Position numbers and translations under genes: made by a program
NCBI GenBank assembly: GCA_022798155.1
Contig: JAAWLY010000129.1
Span: forward strand, 1 to 6,283
DNA length: 6,283 nt
Reading direction: 5' to 3'
Origin: Lawsonibacter sp.
GTDB taxonomy: Bacteria > Bacillota > Clostridia > Oscillospirales > Oscillospiraceae
Notes under the pieces: generated by a model
The model's database searches: none
Told to the model about the DNA's origin: nothing
Seen by the model: only the letters and a program-made list of their open reading frames with translations
Shown: positions 1 through 5,005 of the stretch, in pieces
Position numbering within the stretch: position 1 is the first letter of the stretch
Layout: the number at the start of each line of letters is the position of its first letter

Positions 1-372
1 GGTCTCCAGCATGGAAAACTCATACTCCTCCATCCCCACCTTGCGCACCATCTCCACAAAGGCGTTGATGGCGAAGGTGTAGTGCTGGGTGGAGACGGAA
101 AATTTTTTCCGGGACCGCCCGGTGACAAAGCGCTCCTCCAGCAGGGTGTACTGCTCGCAGACCTGGCGGGCGTAGTTGAGGAACTCCTCCCCCTCCGCCG
201 TGATGGTGACTCCCCGGTTGGACCGGCGGAACAGCTCAAAGCCAATCTCCTCCTCCAGGTCCTTGACCGCGCTGGACAGGCTGGGCTGGGAAATAAACAG
301 GCTTTTGGCGGCAGAGTTGACGGAGCCGCTGTCCGCAATGGCGATGACGTACTTCAGCTGCTGCAAGGTCAT
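1..372 (-). CDS. LysR-family transcriptional regulator, N-terminal part (truncated by window edge)
   Basis: Reading leftward from an ATG at 372, 124 codons stay open to the window edge. The protein begins MTLQQLKYVIAIADSGSVNS. A winged helix-turn-helix of LysR type spans about residues 3-62, with the recognition-helix signature ISQPSLSSAVKDLEEEIG (about 37-54) and the following FELFRRSNRGVTITAEG. Residues from about 90 (KKFSVSTQHYTF) would start the effector-binding domain, most of which lies outside the window; family members are usually about 290-310 residues. LysR proteins are cytoplasmic DNA-binding regulators that respond to small ligands; the ligand and targets here cannot be told. The start is supported by AGGAGG at 381-386, eight bases upstream, and by a promoter at 423-450. 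No divergent gene lies next to it, which is unusual for the family, but the recombinase region may have separated it from a former neighbour. Confidence 0.93.
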   Translation of the reverse strand, partial: MTLQQLKYVIAIADSGSVNSAAKSLFISQPSLSSAVKDLEEEIGFELFRRSNRGVTITAEGEEFLNYARQVCEQYTLLEERFVTGRSRKKFSVSTQHYTFAINAFVEMVRKVGMEEYEFSMLET

Positions 373-422
373 GGCGCTCTCCTCCTTCCGCCGGAACCGG
401 CGGCTTTTGTGGCCTGCACACT

Positions 423-450
423 ATCATAGACCATTTTTTCAATTTTGCAA
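423..450 (-). promoter_or_regulatory. Sigma-A-type promoter of the LysR gene
   Basis: On the minus strand, TTGCAA (445-450) is followed after 16 bases by TATGAT (423-428), close to the TTGACA/TATAAT consensus. Transcription would start near 415, giving a leader of roughly 43 bases before the ATG at 372. The spacer is A-rich (GAAAAAATGG). No operator palindrome is evident. Confidence 0.6.
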
Positions 451-502
451 GGGGGCGCTCTCCAATGTCCGGGTGCGTTTTGCCGGATGGCGGGGGAAGG
501 GC

Positions 503-533
503 GGCGGGTCCAGACTGCCTGCCTGGACCCGCC
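503..533. terminator. Strong GC-rich hairpin, possible terminator
   Basis: A perfect 11-bp stem, GGCGGGTCCAG (503-513) and CTGGACCCGCC (523-533), encloses a 9-base loop. It lies ten bases past the stop of the 34-codon frame and about 130 bases past the recombinase stop, so it could end that minus-strand transcript. On the minus strand the 3' flank is C-rich (CCCTTCCCCC) and not a U tract. On the plus strand the flank is CTGCCTTATTTTA, only weakly T-rich. The stem is certain, but terminator function and direction are not. Confidence 0.45.
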
Positions 534-543
534 CTGCCTTATT

Positions 544-648
544 TTACGGAGTTGACTGGGTTTCGCCGATTGCCTGCCGGAGCATATTTTCCGCCAGAAT
601 GCCGTAGCCCCGGGTGGGGTCGTTGACCAACACATGGGTTATTTCCAT
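544..648 (-). CDS. Small 34-aa ORF downstream of, and in frame with, the recombinase
   Basis: ATG at 648 and TAA at 544-546 enclose 34 codons. The product starts MEITHVLVNDPTRGYGILAE and ends in GETQSTP; the middle (ILAENMLRQAI) would form an amphipathic helix. It follows the recombinase TGA (664-666) by five codons in the same frame, so it is either a separate cistron or a former C-terminal extension cut off by that TGA. The recombinase already ends in a natural-looking way (IDLYPRLPHL), which favours a separate small gene. A weak ribosome site (GGTAGGT) lies just before the ATG, and a strong hairpin follows the stop. Codon use matches its neighbours and the sequence reads like protein, but I cannot name a family. 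Confidence 0.45.
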   Translation of the reverse strand: MEITHVLVNDPTRGYGILAENMLRQAIGETQSTP

Positions 649-663
649 GATACCTACCAAAAC

Positions 664-2202
664 TCAGAGGTGTGGGAGCCGAGGATAGAGATCAATTACG
701 ATCTCTCCATCGCCTCCCTTTTGGTACTCGATCTTTTGGAGGATTACCTTCAGCAGGTCATTTCGCTCCTGATTTGTCATGCTGTCATAGCTCTCCAGCA
801 GCGCCTCCGTCTGTGGGATCAGGTTGGATTGATGGGTCTGGCTGGACTGCAAGCGTTCCAGATACAAGCTGATGCCGCTGCGCTGCTCCTTCAGCCTGGA
901 AATGGAGGCGTTCAGCTTTTCGCGCCGCTCTTGGAACAATTCCGGAGTGTAGATGCCCTGTTCCACAAGGTCAAACGCGTTTTCCAGCTGCTGCTCCAGT
1001 TTGGCCAGCTCTTGGCCGCACTTCTCCAGCAAAAGATTCTGCTCCGAAATTTCATCCGCAAAACCAACGGTATCAATCTTCACCCGGTAGCCATCCAGCC
1101 ACGTTCGAAGCGCGGTAATGATCTCTTTCTCTACAACCTTATAATCCGCACTGGAATTGTGGCAGTTACGGGCGTTGACGCACCGCAGCCGGGGAACGCT
1201 CCCTCTGGATTGCGATGTAGTGCTTCGCCCGATTCGTTTTCCGCAAACAGAACAGTACAGCAGCCCGGCAAAGGCATTTTGAAGTTCAAAATCATCTTTT
1301 ACTTTCGGGGCCGGCCGCCGTTCCAAGCGGAGCTCCTGTGCCCGCATAAATTGCTCCTCCGTGACCAGAGCGGGATGCAGCCCATTGAAAAGCTGGTACT
1401 CCTCCATGTTTTTATGCCGCTTAATGCGCTTTTTCACCTGGCCGTTTTCAATGCTCTTTACCTGCTTGCTCCAGCCCCGGCGGATCTTTCCCATATAGAT
1501 GGGATTTGTGATGATATTTGTAATGGTGGAGTAGGTCCAGAGATCGCCGTGCCTGGTGGGGATTTGATGGTCGTTCAAGTAGTTGGCAATCACCTTTGTG
1601 CCGGCGTGGTTCAGAAAAAGCGAAAATATTGTTTGAATGACGCCGGCCTCCTCCGGGTGCGGCTCCAGGGTATAGCCCTTTTCGTTTGGGAGCTTGACGC
1701 GCGTATATCCGTAAGGAGCAATGCTGTTGATGTATTTTCCTTCTGCCGCGGAGCTGTCCCGTCCCCGCACCAGGCGGCGGTTAATGGTTTTGTATTCACG
1801 CCGGCTCATAAACAGGCCAAATTCAAAATATTCCTCGTCAAATTCGTTGCTTGGATCATACACTTTAAGCGGCGTGATGATTTTTGTGCCGGAGAACTGG
1901 AAAACCTGACTGATATATGCCTGATCCGCTCCGTTGCCCCTGGCCAACCGCTCCACATCTACAACCAAAACGCCTGCATAGACGCCTAAGCTGACTTCTT
2001 CAAGCATTTTTTGAATCTCTGGCCTTGCCGCGATGGACTCCCCTGAGACTACTTCGTAATACGTTTTAGCAATATGGTATCCGCGATCTTCCGCCAGCTT
2101 GTCCAAAATTGCCTCATGCCGTTTCAGTGTTTCCTCAATGCTCAACTCAGCATAGTCCCGGTCAAAGCGGGATTTTCGGAGATATTTTACATATTGCTCC
2201 AT
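664..2202 (-). CDS. Large serine recombinase (site-specific integrase/resolvase family)
   Basis: This 512-aa protein cuts and rejoins DNA through a phosphoserine intermediate, typically integrating or excising a mobile element at att sites. The N-terminal resolvase domain (about 1-150) has YLRKSR with the likely nucleophile Ser11 flanked by Arg9 and Arg12, and VVDVERLARGN with Arg85 and Arg88 of the active site. The recombinase domain (about 160-245) includes APYGYTR, EAGVIQTIFSLFL and YSTITNIITNPIYMGKIRRG. A zinc ribbon follows, with CSVCGK (Cys317, Cys320) and Cys341/Cys347. A coiled coil spans about 386-455. The length is normal for the family and no active-site residue is missing. The start is fixed by AGGAGG at 2208-2213, five bases before the ATG, and by a good promoter at 2225-2253. 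It reads away from the small ORF at 2456-2647. Cargo and att sites are not certain. Confidence 0.95.
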   Translation of the reverse strand: MEQYVKYLRKSRFDRDYAELSIEETLKRHEAILDKLAEDRGYHIAKTYYEVVSGESIAARPEIQKMLEEVSLGVYAGVLVVDVERLARGNGADQAYISQVFQFSGTKIITPLKVYDPSNEFDEEYFEFGLFMSRREYKTINRRLVRGRDSSAAEGKYINSIAPYGYTRVKLPNEKGYTLEPHPEEAGVIQTIFSLFLNHAGTKVIANYLNDHQIPTRHGDLWTYSTITNIITNPIYMGKIRRGWSKQVKSIENGQVKKRIKRHKNMEEYQLFNGLHPALVTEEQFMRAQELRLERRPAPKVKDDFELQNAFAGLLYCSVCGKRIGRSTTSQSRGSVPRLRCVNARNCHNSSADYKVVEKEIITALRTWLDGYRVKIDTVGFADEISEQNLLLEKCGQELAKLEQQLENAFDLVEQGIYTPELFQERREKLNASISRLKEQRSGISLYLERLQSSQTHQSNLIPQTEALLESYDSMTNQERNDLLKVILQKIEYQKGGDGEIVIDLYPRLPHL

Positions 2203-2224
2203 ACTGTCCTCCTCTCTATGGGAT

Positions 2225-2253
2225 AGTATACGAGTTCAGCAGGCAGGATGCAA
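2225..2253 (-). promoter_or_regulatory. Sigma-A-type promoter of the recombinase
   Basis: TTGCAT (2248-2253) and TATACT (2225-2230) on the minus strand are separated by exactly 17 bases. The predicted start near 2218 leaves a very short leader before the AGGAGG ribosome site (2208-2213) and the ATG at 2202. The promoter lies between the MITE and the gene, so the MITE insertion should not have removed it. Confidence 0.7.
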
Positions 2254-2295
2254 CAAAAGCGATCCGGCCAAATAAAGGGAAATTCCTTGCCTTTA

Positions 2296-2455
2296 GAGCC
2301 TGTTTAAAATCTCTCAGCACGCCGGATGACGGGCCTTTTGCCGCCATACTGCGTTAAATTTTCTTGAAATACCCCCAGTATACCTGCGAAAATTTGCCTG
2401 GTCTGGCGGAAAAATTTTTCGCCATCCAGCATACTTCGAGATATGAAACAGGCTC
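2296..2455. mobile_element. 160-bp palindromic MITE with TTA target duplication
   Basis: GAGCCTGTTT (2296-2305) and AAACAGGCTC (2446-2455) are perfect 10-bp terminal inverted repeats. The inverted symmetry continues imperfectly to the centre: GGATG/CATCC, CCGCC/GGCGG, and AAATTTTC (2356-2363) against GAAAATTT (2388-2395) in exact register. TTA flanks both sides (2293-2295 and 2456-2458), as a 3-bp target duplication would. There is no coding capacity, so it must move in trans. A transcript could fold into one long hairpin. It sits between the stop of the 63-aa ORF and the recombinase promoter. The parent transposase family is unknown to me. Confidence 0.8.
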
Positions 2456-2647
2456 TTACAACTTTAATGGGCTTGCGGACATATTTGCCGCGGCAATCTC
2501 CCCTGGTTGGCCCGACAGCTGCCTGCGCTTATAGGACTCAGAAACAATACGGCCCAATTGTAAAATACAGCTATCCGCCTCCATTTGGCAAAACTCATCG
2601 TGGACGCGAACGGTGGAACCTGCTTTTTTAAACTCTGCTACTACCAT
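2456..2647 (-). CDS. Small conserved-looking protein (63 aa) upstream of the recombinase
   Basis: ATG at 2647, TAA at 2456-2458. The product begins MVVAEFKKAGSTVRVHDEF and continues with LGRIVSESYKRRQLSG, a short beta segment followed by a basic helix, then a less structured tail rich in Ala and Ser. A TTG at 2665 in the same frame would add six residues, but the purine-rich AGGAAAGAGG just before the ATG makes 2647 the better start (AGAGG at 2653-2657, spacing five). The stop codon coincides with the TTA target duplication of the adjacent MITE; removing the MITE and one TTA copy keeps the stop, so the ORF is not truncated by it. Without the MITE it would end about 90 bases before the recombinase, an arrangement suited to an accessory or regulatory partner. 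I cannot assign a family. Confidence 0.5.
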   Translation of the reverse strand: MVVAEFKKAGSTVRVHDEFCQMEADSCILQLGRIVSESYKRRQLSGQPGEIAAANMSASPLKL

Positions 2648-2712
2648 CTCGGCCTCTTTCCTCAAAATACATCAAAATGGAGTGCTCCTAATTTTCTCCA
2701 AAATGGCTATGG

Positions 2713-2970
2713 TTATACCTGGACTGTATTGTATGAGGAAATCAAAAATTTTACCGGGCTCCGGCCTGTTTCCTGGGCGCCCGCCTCCGGGGGCTGGAAT
2801 CCAACATAAAAAATCGGAACCTCCTGAGAAGCTGTACCAATCGCCTCAGCACGCATCTTTCCGGCCAAAATTGCCCTTGGCGTCGTGGAAAAATCTGGAA
2901 ATACACAACGTATTCCCGGGATTTTTGCCTTGCCAACAACAATTTTCTCTCGCAAATCTGCATACTTCAG
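2713..2970 (-). pseudogene. Unassigned reading frame, possibly a gene fragment
   Basis: An open minus-strand frame runs from just after TAG (2971-2973) to TAA (2713-2715). It has no ATG near its beginning; the first usable start would be TTG at 2955, without a ribosome site. The translation reads fairly like protein (VVGKAKIPGIRCVFPDFSTT, then AILAGKMRAEAIGTASQEVP, IFYVGF), but the last third is low quality. A different frame takes over with a better-looking tail (PGKIFDFLIQYSPG, then ILEKIRSTPF, ending at 2672), which suggests a frameshift near 2760-2790. The codons before the TAG (SCTIHEP) could also be part of it. This could be a decayed gene left in the element or chance. No family recognised. 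Confidence 0.25.
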
Positions 2971-3007
2971 CTAGGGCTCGTGAATGGTACAGCTTCTGAG
3001 AAGTTCC
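2816..3007. repeat. Inverted repeat pair flanking a 145-bp spacer
   Basis: The arm at 2816-2839 and the reverse complement of 2985-3007 share GGAAC followed, after a few mismatches, by the exact 13-mer AGAAGCTGTACCA (2827-2839 against 2985-2997). The symmetry does not extend clearly into the spacer or outwards, so this is not an obvious second MITE. It could be recombinase-related sites in opposite orientation, or the remains of an inverted duplication. Confidence 0.5.
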
Positions 3008-3069
3008 AATGAATGATTACGGTATCAATCTTTGGGCTGACGGTCCCGGCTGGAAATCCGGTTTTGCCG

Positions 3070-3783
3070 CTACAGCAGCTCCCTGCGCAGCTTGTCCAGG
3101 GCCCGCCGCTCCAGTCGGGACACCTGCACCTGAGACACCCCCAGCACCTTCGCGGTGTTCATCTGGGTCAGCCCCTTAAAGTAGCGCAGAAGAAGCACCT
3201 GCTGTTCCCGCTCCGGCAGGGCGGAGATGGCGGCGCGGAGGGTGATGCGCTCCACCAGACCCTCCTCCTCGTTCCCGGCGGTGAGCATCCCCTCTAGGGT
3301 GAGGCCGTCTGTCCCCGTCTCGGTCTGGAGGGAGACCACCGGCTCAATGGCGGTCTCGGCGGCGGCGATGTCCTCGGGAGACAGGCCGGTCTCCTCCGCC
3401 AGCTCAGACAGGGTGGGCTCCCGCCCCAGAGCGGAGGCCAGCCGGGCCCGGGTCGCCCGGATGCCTACCCCCCGCTCCTTCAGCCCCCGGCTCACCTTCA
3501 CCGGCCCGTCGTCCCGGAGAAAGCGGCGGATTTCCCCGGCGATTTTGGGGACGGCGTAGGTGGAAAACTGGGTGCCAAACTCCGGGTCGAAACCCTGCAC
3601 CGCCTTGAGAAAGCCCAGGCAGCCCAGCTGATACAGGTCGTCGGGCTCCACCCCCCGGCCGTAGTACCGGCGTACTACGCTCCAGATCAGCCCGTTATTT
3701 TCCAGCAGCACCCGCTCGCAGGCGGCGGCGTCCCCGTCCCGGGCGGCCTGGAGCAGGGCGGAGCCGGTCAGCGGGCCGCTCAC
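3070..3783 (-). CDS. sigF: RNA polymerase sporulation sigma factor F
   Basis: This 237-aa sigma-70 family protein directs the first forespore-specific transcription after septation and is held inactive by SpoIIAB until SpoIIAA frees it. Region 2 (about 27-100) shows the sporulation-sigma core ENNGLIWSVVRRYYGRG, EPDDLYQLGCLGFLKAVQGFD, FSTYAVPKIAGEIRRFLRDD and GPVKVSR. Region 3 is about 105-165. Region 4 (about 180-235) carries the helix-turn-helix AKVLGVSQVQVSRLERRALD. It starts with GTG at 3783, overlapping the SpoIIAB stop as GTGA. There is no clear ribosome site, so translation is probably coupled to spoIIAB. It is slightly shorter at the N-terminus than the B. subtilis protein (255 aa). 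Sigma G is a close paralogue, but position as third gene of spoIIA settles the assignment. No clear terminator follows; the putative mobile element begins right after the stop. Confidence 0.95.
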   Translation of the reverse strand: MSGPLTGSALLQAARDGDAAACERVLLENNGLIWSVVRRYYGRGVEPDDLYQLGCLGFLKAVQGFDPEFGTQFSTYAVPKIAGEIRRFLRDDGPVKVSRGLKERGVGIRATRARLASALGREPTLSELAEETGLSPEDIAAAETAIEPVVSLQTETGTDGLTLEGMLTAGNEEEGLVERITLRAAISALPEREQQVLLLRYFKGLTQMNTAKVLGVSQVQVSRLERRALDKLRRELL

Positions 3784-4217
3784 CGTCCGGCCCGGCGGGC
3801 GATGCGGCGGGACATGGTAACGGCGACGCCCTTGCCGGGGATGGAGCGGACTCGCAGCGTGTCCATAAAGCTCTCCATAATGGTAAAGCCCATGCCGGAG
3901 CGCTCCTCGCTGCCGGTGGTAAACAGGGGGGTGCGGGCCTGTTCCACGTCGGCGATGCCCACCCCCCAGTCCCGGACCATGATCTCCAGGGTGTGGTCCT
4001 CTTTTATCCGCAGCCGGAGGACAATTTTGCCCAAGGTGTCTGGGTAAGCGTGGACAATGGCGTTGGTCACCGCCTCGCTGACGGCGGTTTTGATATCGTT
4101 GACCTCCTCCAGGGTGGGATCCAGCTGGGCGGCGAAGCAGGCCGCCGCCGTCCGGGCGAAGCCCTCGTTGGCCGACCGGCTGGGAAATTCCAGGGTGACT
4201 TGGTTCTCAATTTTCAT
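3780..4217 (-). CDS. spoIIAB: Anti-sigma F factor, serine kinase SpoIIAB
   Basis: This 145-aa GHKL-fold kinase binds and inhibits SigF and phosphorylates SpoIIAA on serine using ATP. The N box SEAVTNAIVHAY carries Glu48 and Asn52. DWGVGI with Asp83 is the ATP-binding G1 box, and PLFTTGSEERSGMGFTIMESF (about 97-117) is the lid and G2 box. Length agrees with B. subtilis SpoIIAB (146 aa). The start ATG at 4217 has AAAGGA at 4227-4232, nine bases upstream, and the protein begins MKIENQVTLEFPSRS as expected. The frame stays open upstream to an ATG at 4445, but that 76-residue extension has no counterpart in the family and comes from repeat-like spacer DNA. The stop overlaps the sigF start by four bases. 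Its separation from spoIIAA by 258 bp is unusual. Confidence 0.96.
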   Translation of the reverse strand: MKIENQVTLEFPSRSANEGFARTAAACFAAQLDPTLEEVNDIKTAVSEAVTNAIVHAYPDTLGKIVLRLRIKEDHTLEIMVRDWGVGIADVEQARTPLFTTGSEERSGMGFTIMESFMDTLRVRSIPGKGVAVTMSRRIARRAGR

Positions 4218-4475
4218 ATGTATCGGTCCTTTCTTTGTGAGTGGCTTCAAATTTTTGCCGGCTTCTTTGACAAACGGCCCAGGCCGGCCTCTCTTGCCGC
4301 TTCGCGGCAATTCACCTCCGGAGCTGTCAGCCGCAGGCTGGCTGTGGGTTGTGTTTCGCGAAGCGAAACGTGCGAAGCAGACCAGTATCTGGGCTTCTTT
4401 CATACATTTCACCTGCGGCGAAATACAATCCCCCGCCCTGCGCACTGGGCACTCGCTTTGTCTAAGGGGGCCTTT
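4218..4475. repeat. Hairpin-rich spacer inside spoIIA, probable interspersed repeat insertion
   Basis: The 258 bp between the spoIIAA stop and the spoIIAB start contain several short perfect inverted repeats: TTGCCGC-TTC-GCGGCAA (4294-4310), CAGCC-GCA-GGCTG (4328-4340), GTTTCGC-GAA-GCGAAAC (4353-4369), and the palindromes AGGCCGGCCT (4281-4290) and CTCCGGAG (4316-4323). A CCCCC/GGGGG pair (4430-4434 and 4466-4470) lies next to the spoIIAA end. AAAGAAGCC (minus strand) occurs twice, at 4260-4268 and 4392-4400. This composition and its odd placement in an operon whose first two genes are normally contiguous suggest a repetitive extragenic element. From memory, similar translated stretches (such as ARFASRNTTHSQPAADSSGG) recur in Oscillospiraceae genomes, but this was not checked. 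Confidence 0.55.
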
Positions 4476-4781
4476 TTACTCAAACCGGATCATCCGCTCC
4501 AGCCCCGCAGCGCGGAACACCTTTCCCGCCTGCTCCGGGGTGTTCACCACCCGCATGGCCCCCCGCACCTGGCCCATCCGGCGCTGGGCCCGGAGCAGCA
4601 CCGCGATTCCTGAGCTGTCGGTAAAGGTGAGGCCGCCCAGGTCCAGGGTCAGCTCCCGGGGCTGGGCCTGGTCGATGCGGCGGTCCAGCTCCTCCATCAC
4701 CGCCCGGGCCGCGTGGTGGTCCAGCTCTCCGGACACCAGCGCCGTCAGGCGGCGTTTTTCCTCCATACAGGTTACCGGCAT
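4476..4781 (-). CDS. spoIIAA: Anti-anti-sigma factor SpoIIAA
   Basis: This 101-aa STAS-domain protein in its dephosphorylated form binds SpoIIAB and releases SigF; SpoIIAB phosphorylates it and SpoIIE restores it. The diagnostic GELDHHAARAV (18-28) matches the GELDHH of B. subtilis SpoIIAA. TFTDSSGIAVLL holds the phosphorylation site: Ser56 after Asp55 corresponds to B. subtilis Ser58. The C-terminus GLERMIRFE is the usual ending, although B. subtilis has about 20 more residues after it. The start ATG at 4781 has AGGAG ten bases upstream on the minus strand; an internal ATG at 4766 (MEEKRR) is possible but lacks a better site. It is the first gene of the operon, divergent from the acyl-CoA ligase and followed by a 258-bp spacer. 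Confidence 0.94.
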   Translation of the reverse strand: MPVTCMEEKRRLTALVSGELDHHAARAVMEELDRRIDQAQPRELTLDLGGLTFTDSSGIAVLLRAQRRMGQVRGAMRVVNTPEQAGKVFRAAGLERMIRFE

Positions 4782-4828
4782 ATCTGCCCCGCTCCTTCCT
4801 CTGGGAAATCCCCATTATTTTCCAAATC

Positions 4829-4834
4829 ATTATA
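4829..4834 (-). promoter_or_regulatory. Candidate -10 element upstream of spoIIAA
   Basis: A perfect TATAAT lies on the minus strand 47 bases before the spoIIAA ATG. The position 17 bases further upstream reads AGAAGC, not a -35 box. In B. subtilis the operon is read by sigma H (AGGA-type -35, GAAT-type -10); I see no convincing pair of that kind here. Only the -10 match supports this call. Confidence 0.3.
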
Positions 4835-4895
4835 GGACAAGCCCACTGTCGGCTTCTGCTGGTTTTGGTCGGGGAAGAGATTTCTTTGCCTGGGC

Positions 4896-4912
4896 AGAAA
4901 AATTCTTTTTCT
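4896..4912. promoter_or_regulatory. AT-rich palindrome directly upstream of the ligase -35
   Basis: AGAAAAA-TTC-TTTTTCT is a perfect inverted repeat with 7-base arms, ending one base before the -35 box TTGACA. It could act as an UP-like A/T tract or as a binding site for a dimeric regulator. The symmetry is visible; any function is inferred. Confidence 0.35.
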
Positions 4913-4913
4913 C

Positions 4914-4942
4914 TTGACAAGGGGAGGAGAATGGGCTACAAT
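4914..4942 (+). promoter_or_regulatory. Sigma-A promoter of the acyl-CoA ligase
   Basis: A consensus TTGACA (4914-4919) is followed, after exactly 17 bases, by TACAAT (4937-4942). Transcription should begin near 4949, leaving a leader of about 57 bases. This also rules out the in-frame ATG at 4931, which lies inside the spacer. Confidence 0.8.
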
Positions 4943-4944
4943 AC

Positions 4945-4957
4945 TTTAACGGTTAAA
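4945..4957. promoter_or_regulatory. Candidate operator palindrome over the transcription start
   Basis: TTTAAC-G-GTTAAA is a perfect 13-bp palindrome starting two bases after the -10 box and covering the predicted transcription start. This is a typical place for a repressor to bind and block RNA polymerase. No cognate regulator is identified in the window. Confidence 0.4.
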
Positions 4958-5005
4958 ATCAATGAAGTGCCGCGGAGCATATCCGCTGGGAAAGGAACGA
5001 GTGTC

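Larger units (their letters stand above)
477..3069. mobile_element. Putative small integrated element carrying a large serine recombinase (boundaries tentative)
   Basis: Between two chromosomal-looking units (a LysR gene and the spoIIA operon) lies about 2.6 kb dominated by a large serine recombinase, with small unassigned ORFs, a MITE and visibly lower GC than the neighbours. Such recombinases normally sit at one end of the element they mobilise. The limits given are the two copies of GTTTTGCCG (477-485 and 3061-3069), the second directly after the sigF stop. A 9-bp match can occur by chance, so the ends are guesses. No conjugation, resistance or phage structural genes are present, so this is either a minimal or decayed element. 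Confidence 0.35.

Noticed and set aside
634..1989. A 451-codon open frame on the plus strand opposite the recombinase
   Set aside because: It is fully antisense to a recombinase with intact domains, and its translation is low-complexity Leu/Gln/Ala-rich with no domain; a codon-usage shadow.
2613..2999. Plus-strand 128-codon frame in the element
   Set aside because: The translation is proline/serine-rich without structure, crosses the inverted repeats, and lies opposite frames that read better.
3040..3066. CCGG-N8-CCGG followed by TTTT as a terminator
   Set aside because: The stem is only four self-complementary bases, and the T run follows on the plus strand, where no gene ends; on the minus strand, after sigF, it has no U tract.
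4294..4369. CRISPR-like array of short hairpins in the spoIIA spacer
   Set aside because: The hairpins differ from one another and are not regularly spaced; there are no repeated units of constant length and no cas genes.
4057..4917. Plus-strand 286-codon frame across spoIIAB and spoIIAA
   Set aside because: Antisense shadow of two well-recognised genes, with Ser/Arg-rich content and no domain.
4931..5005. Alternative in-frame ATG at 4931 for the ligase, adding 25 residues, with GGGGAGGAG just before it
   Set aside because: It lies within the spacer of the TTGACA/TACAAT promoter, so the transcript would begin downstream of it, and the purine run is too close to the ATG for a normal ribosome site.
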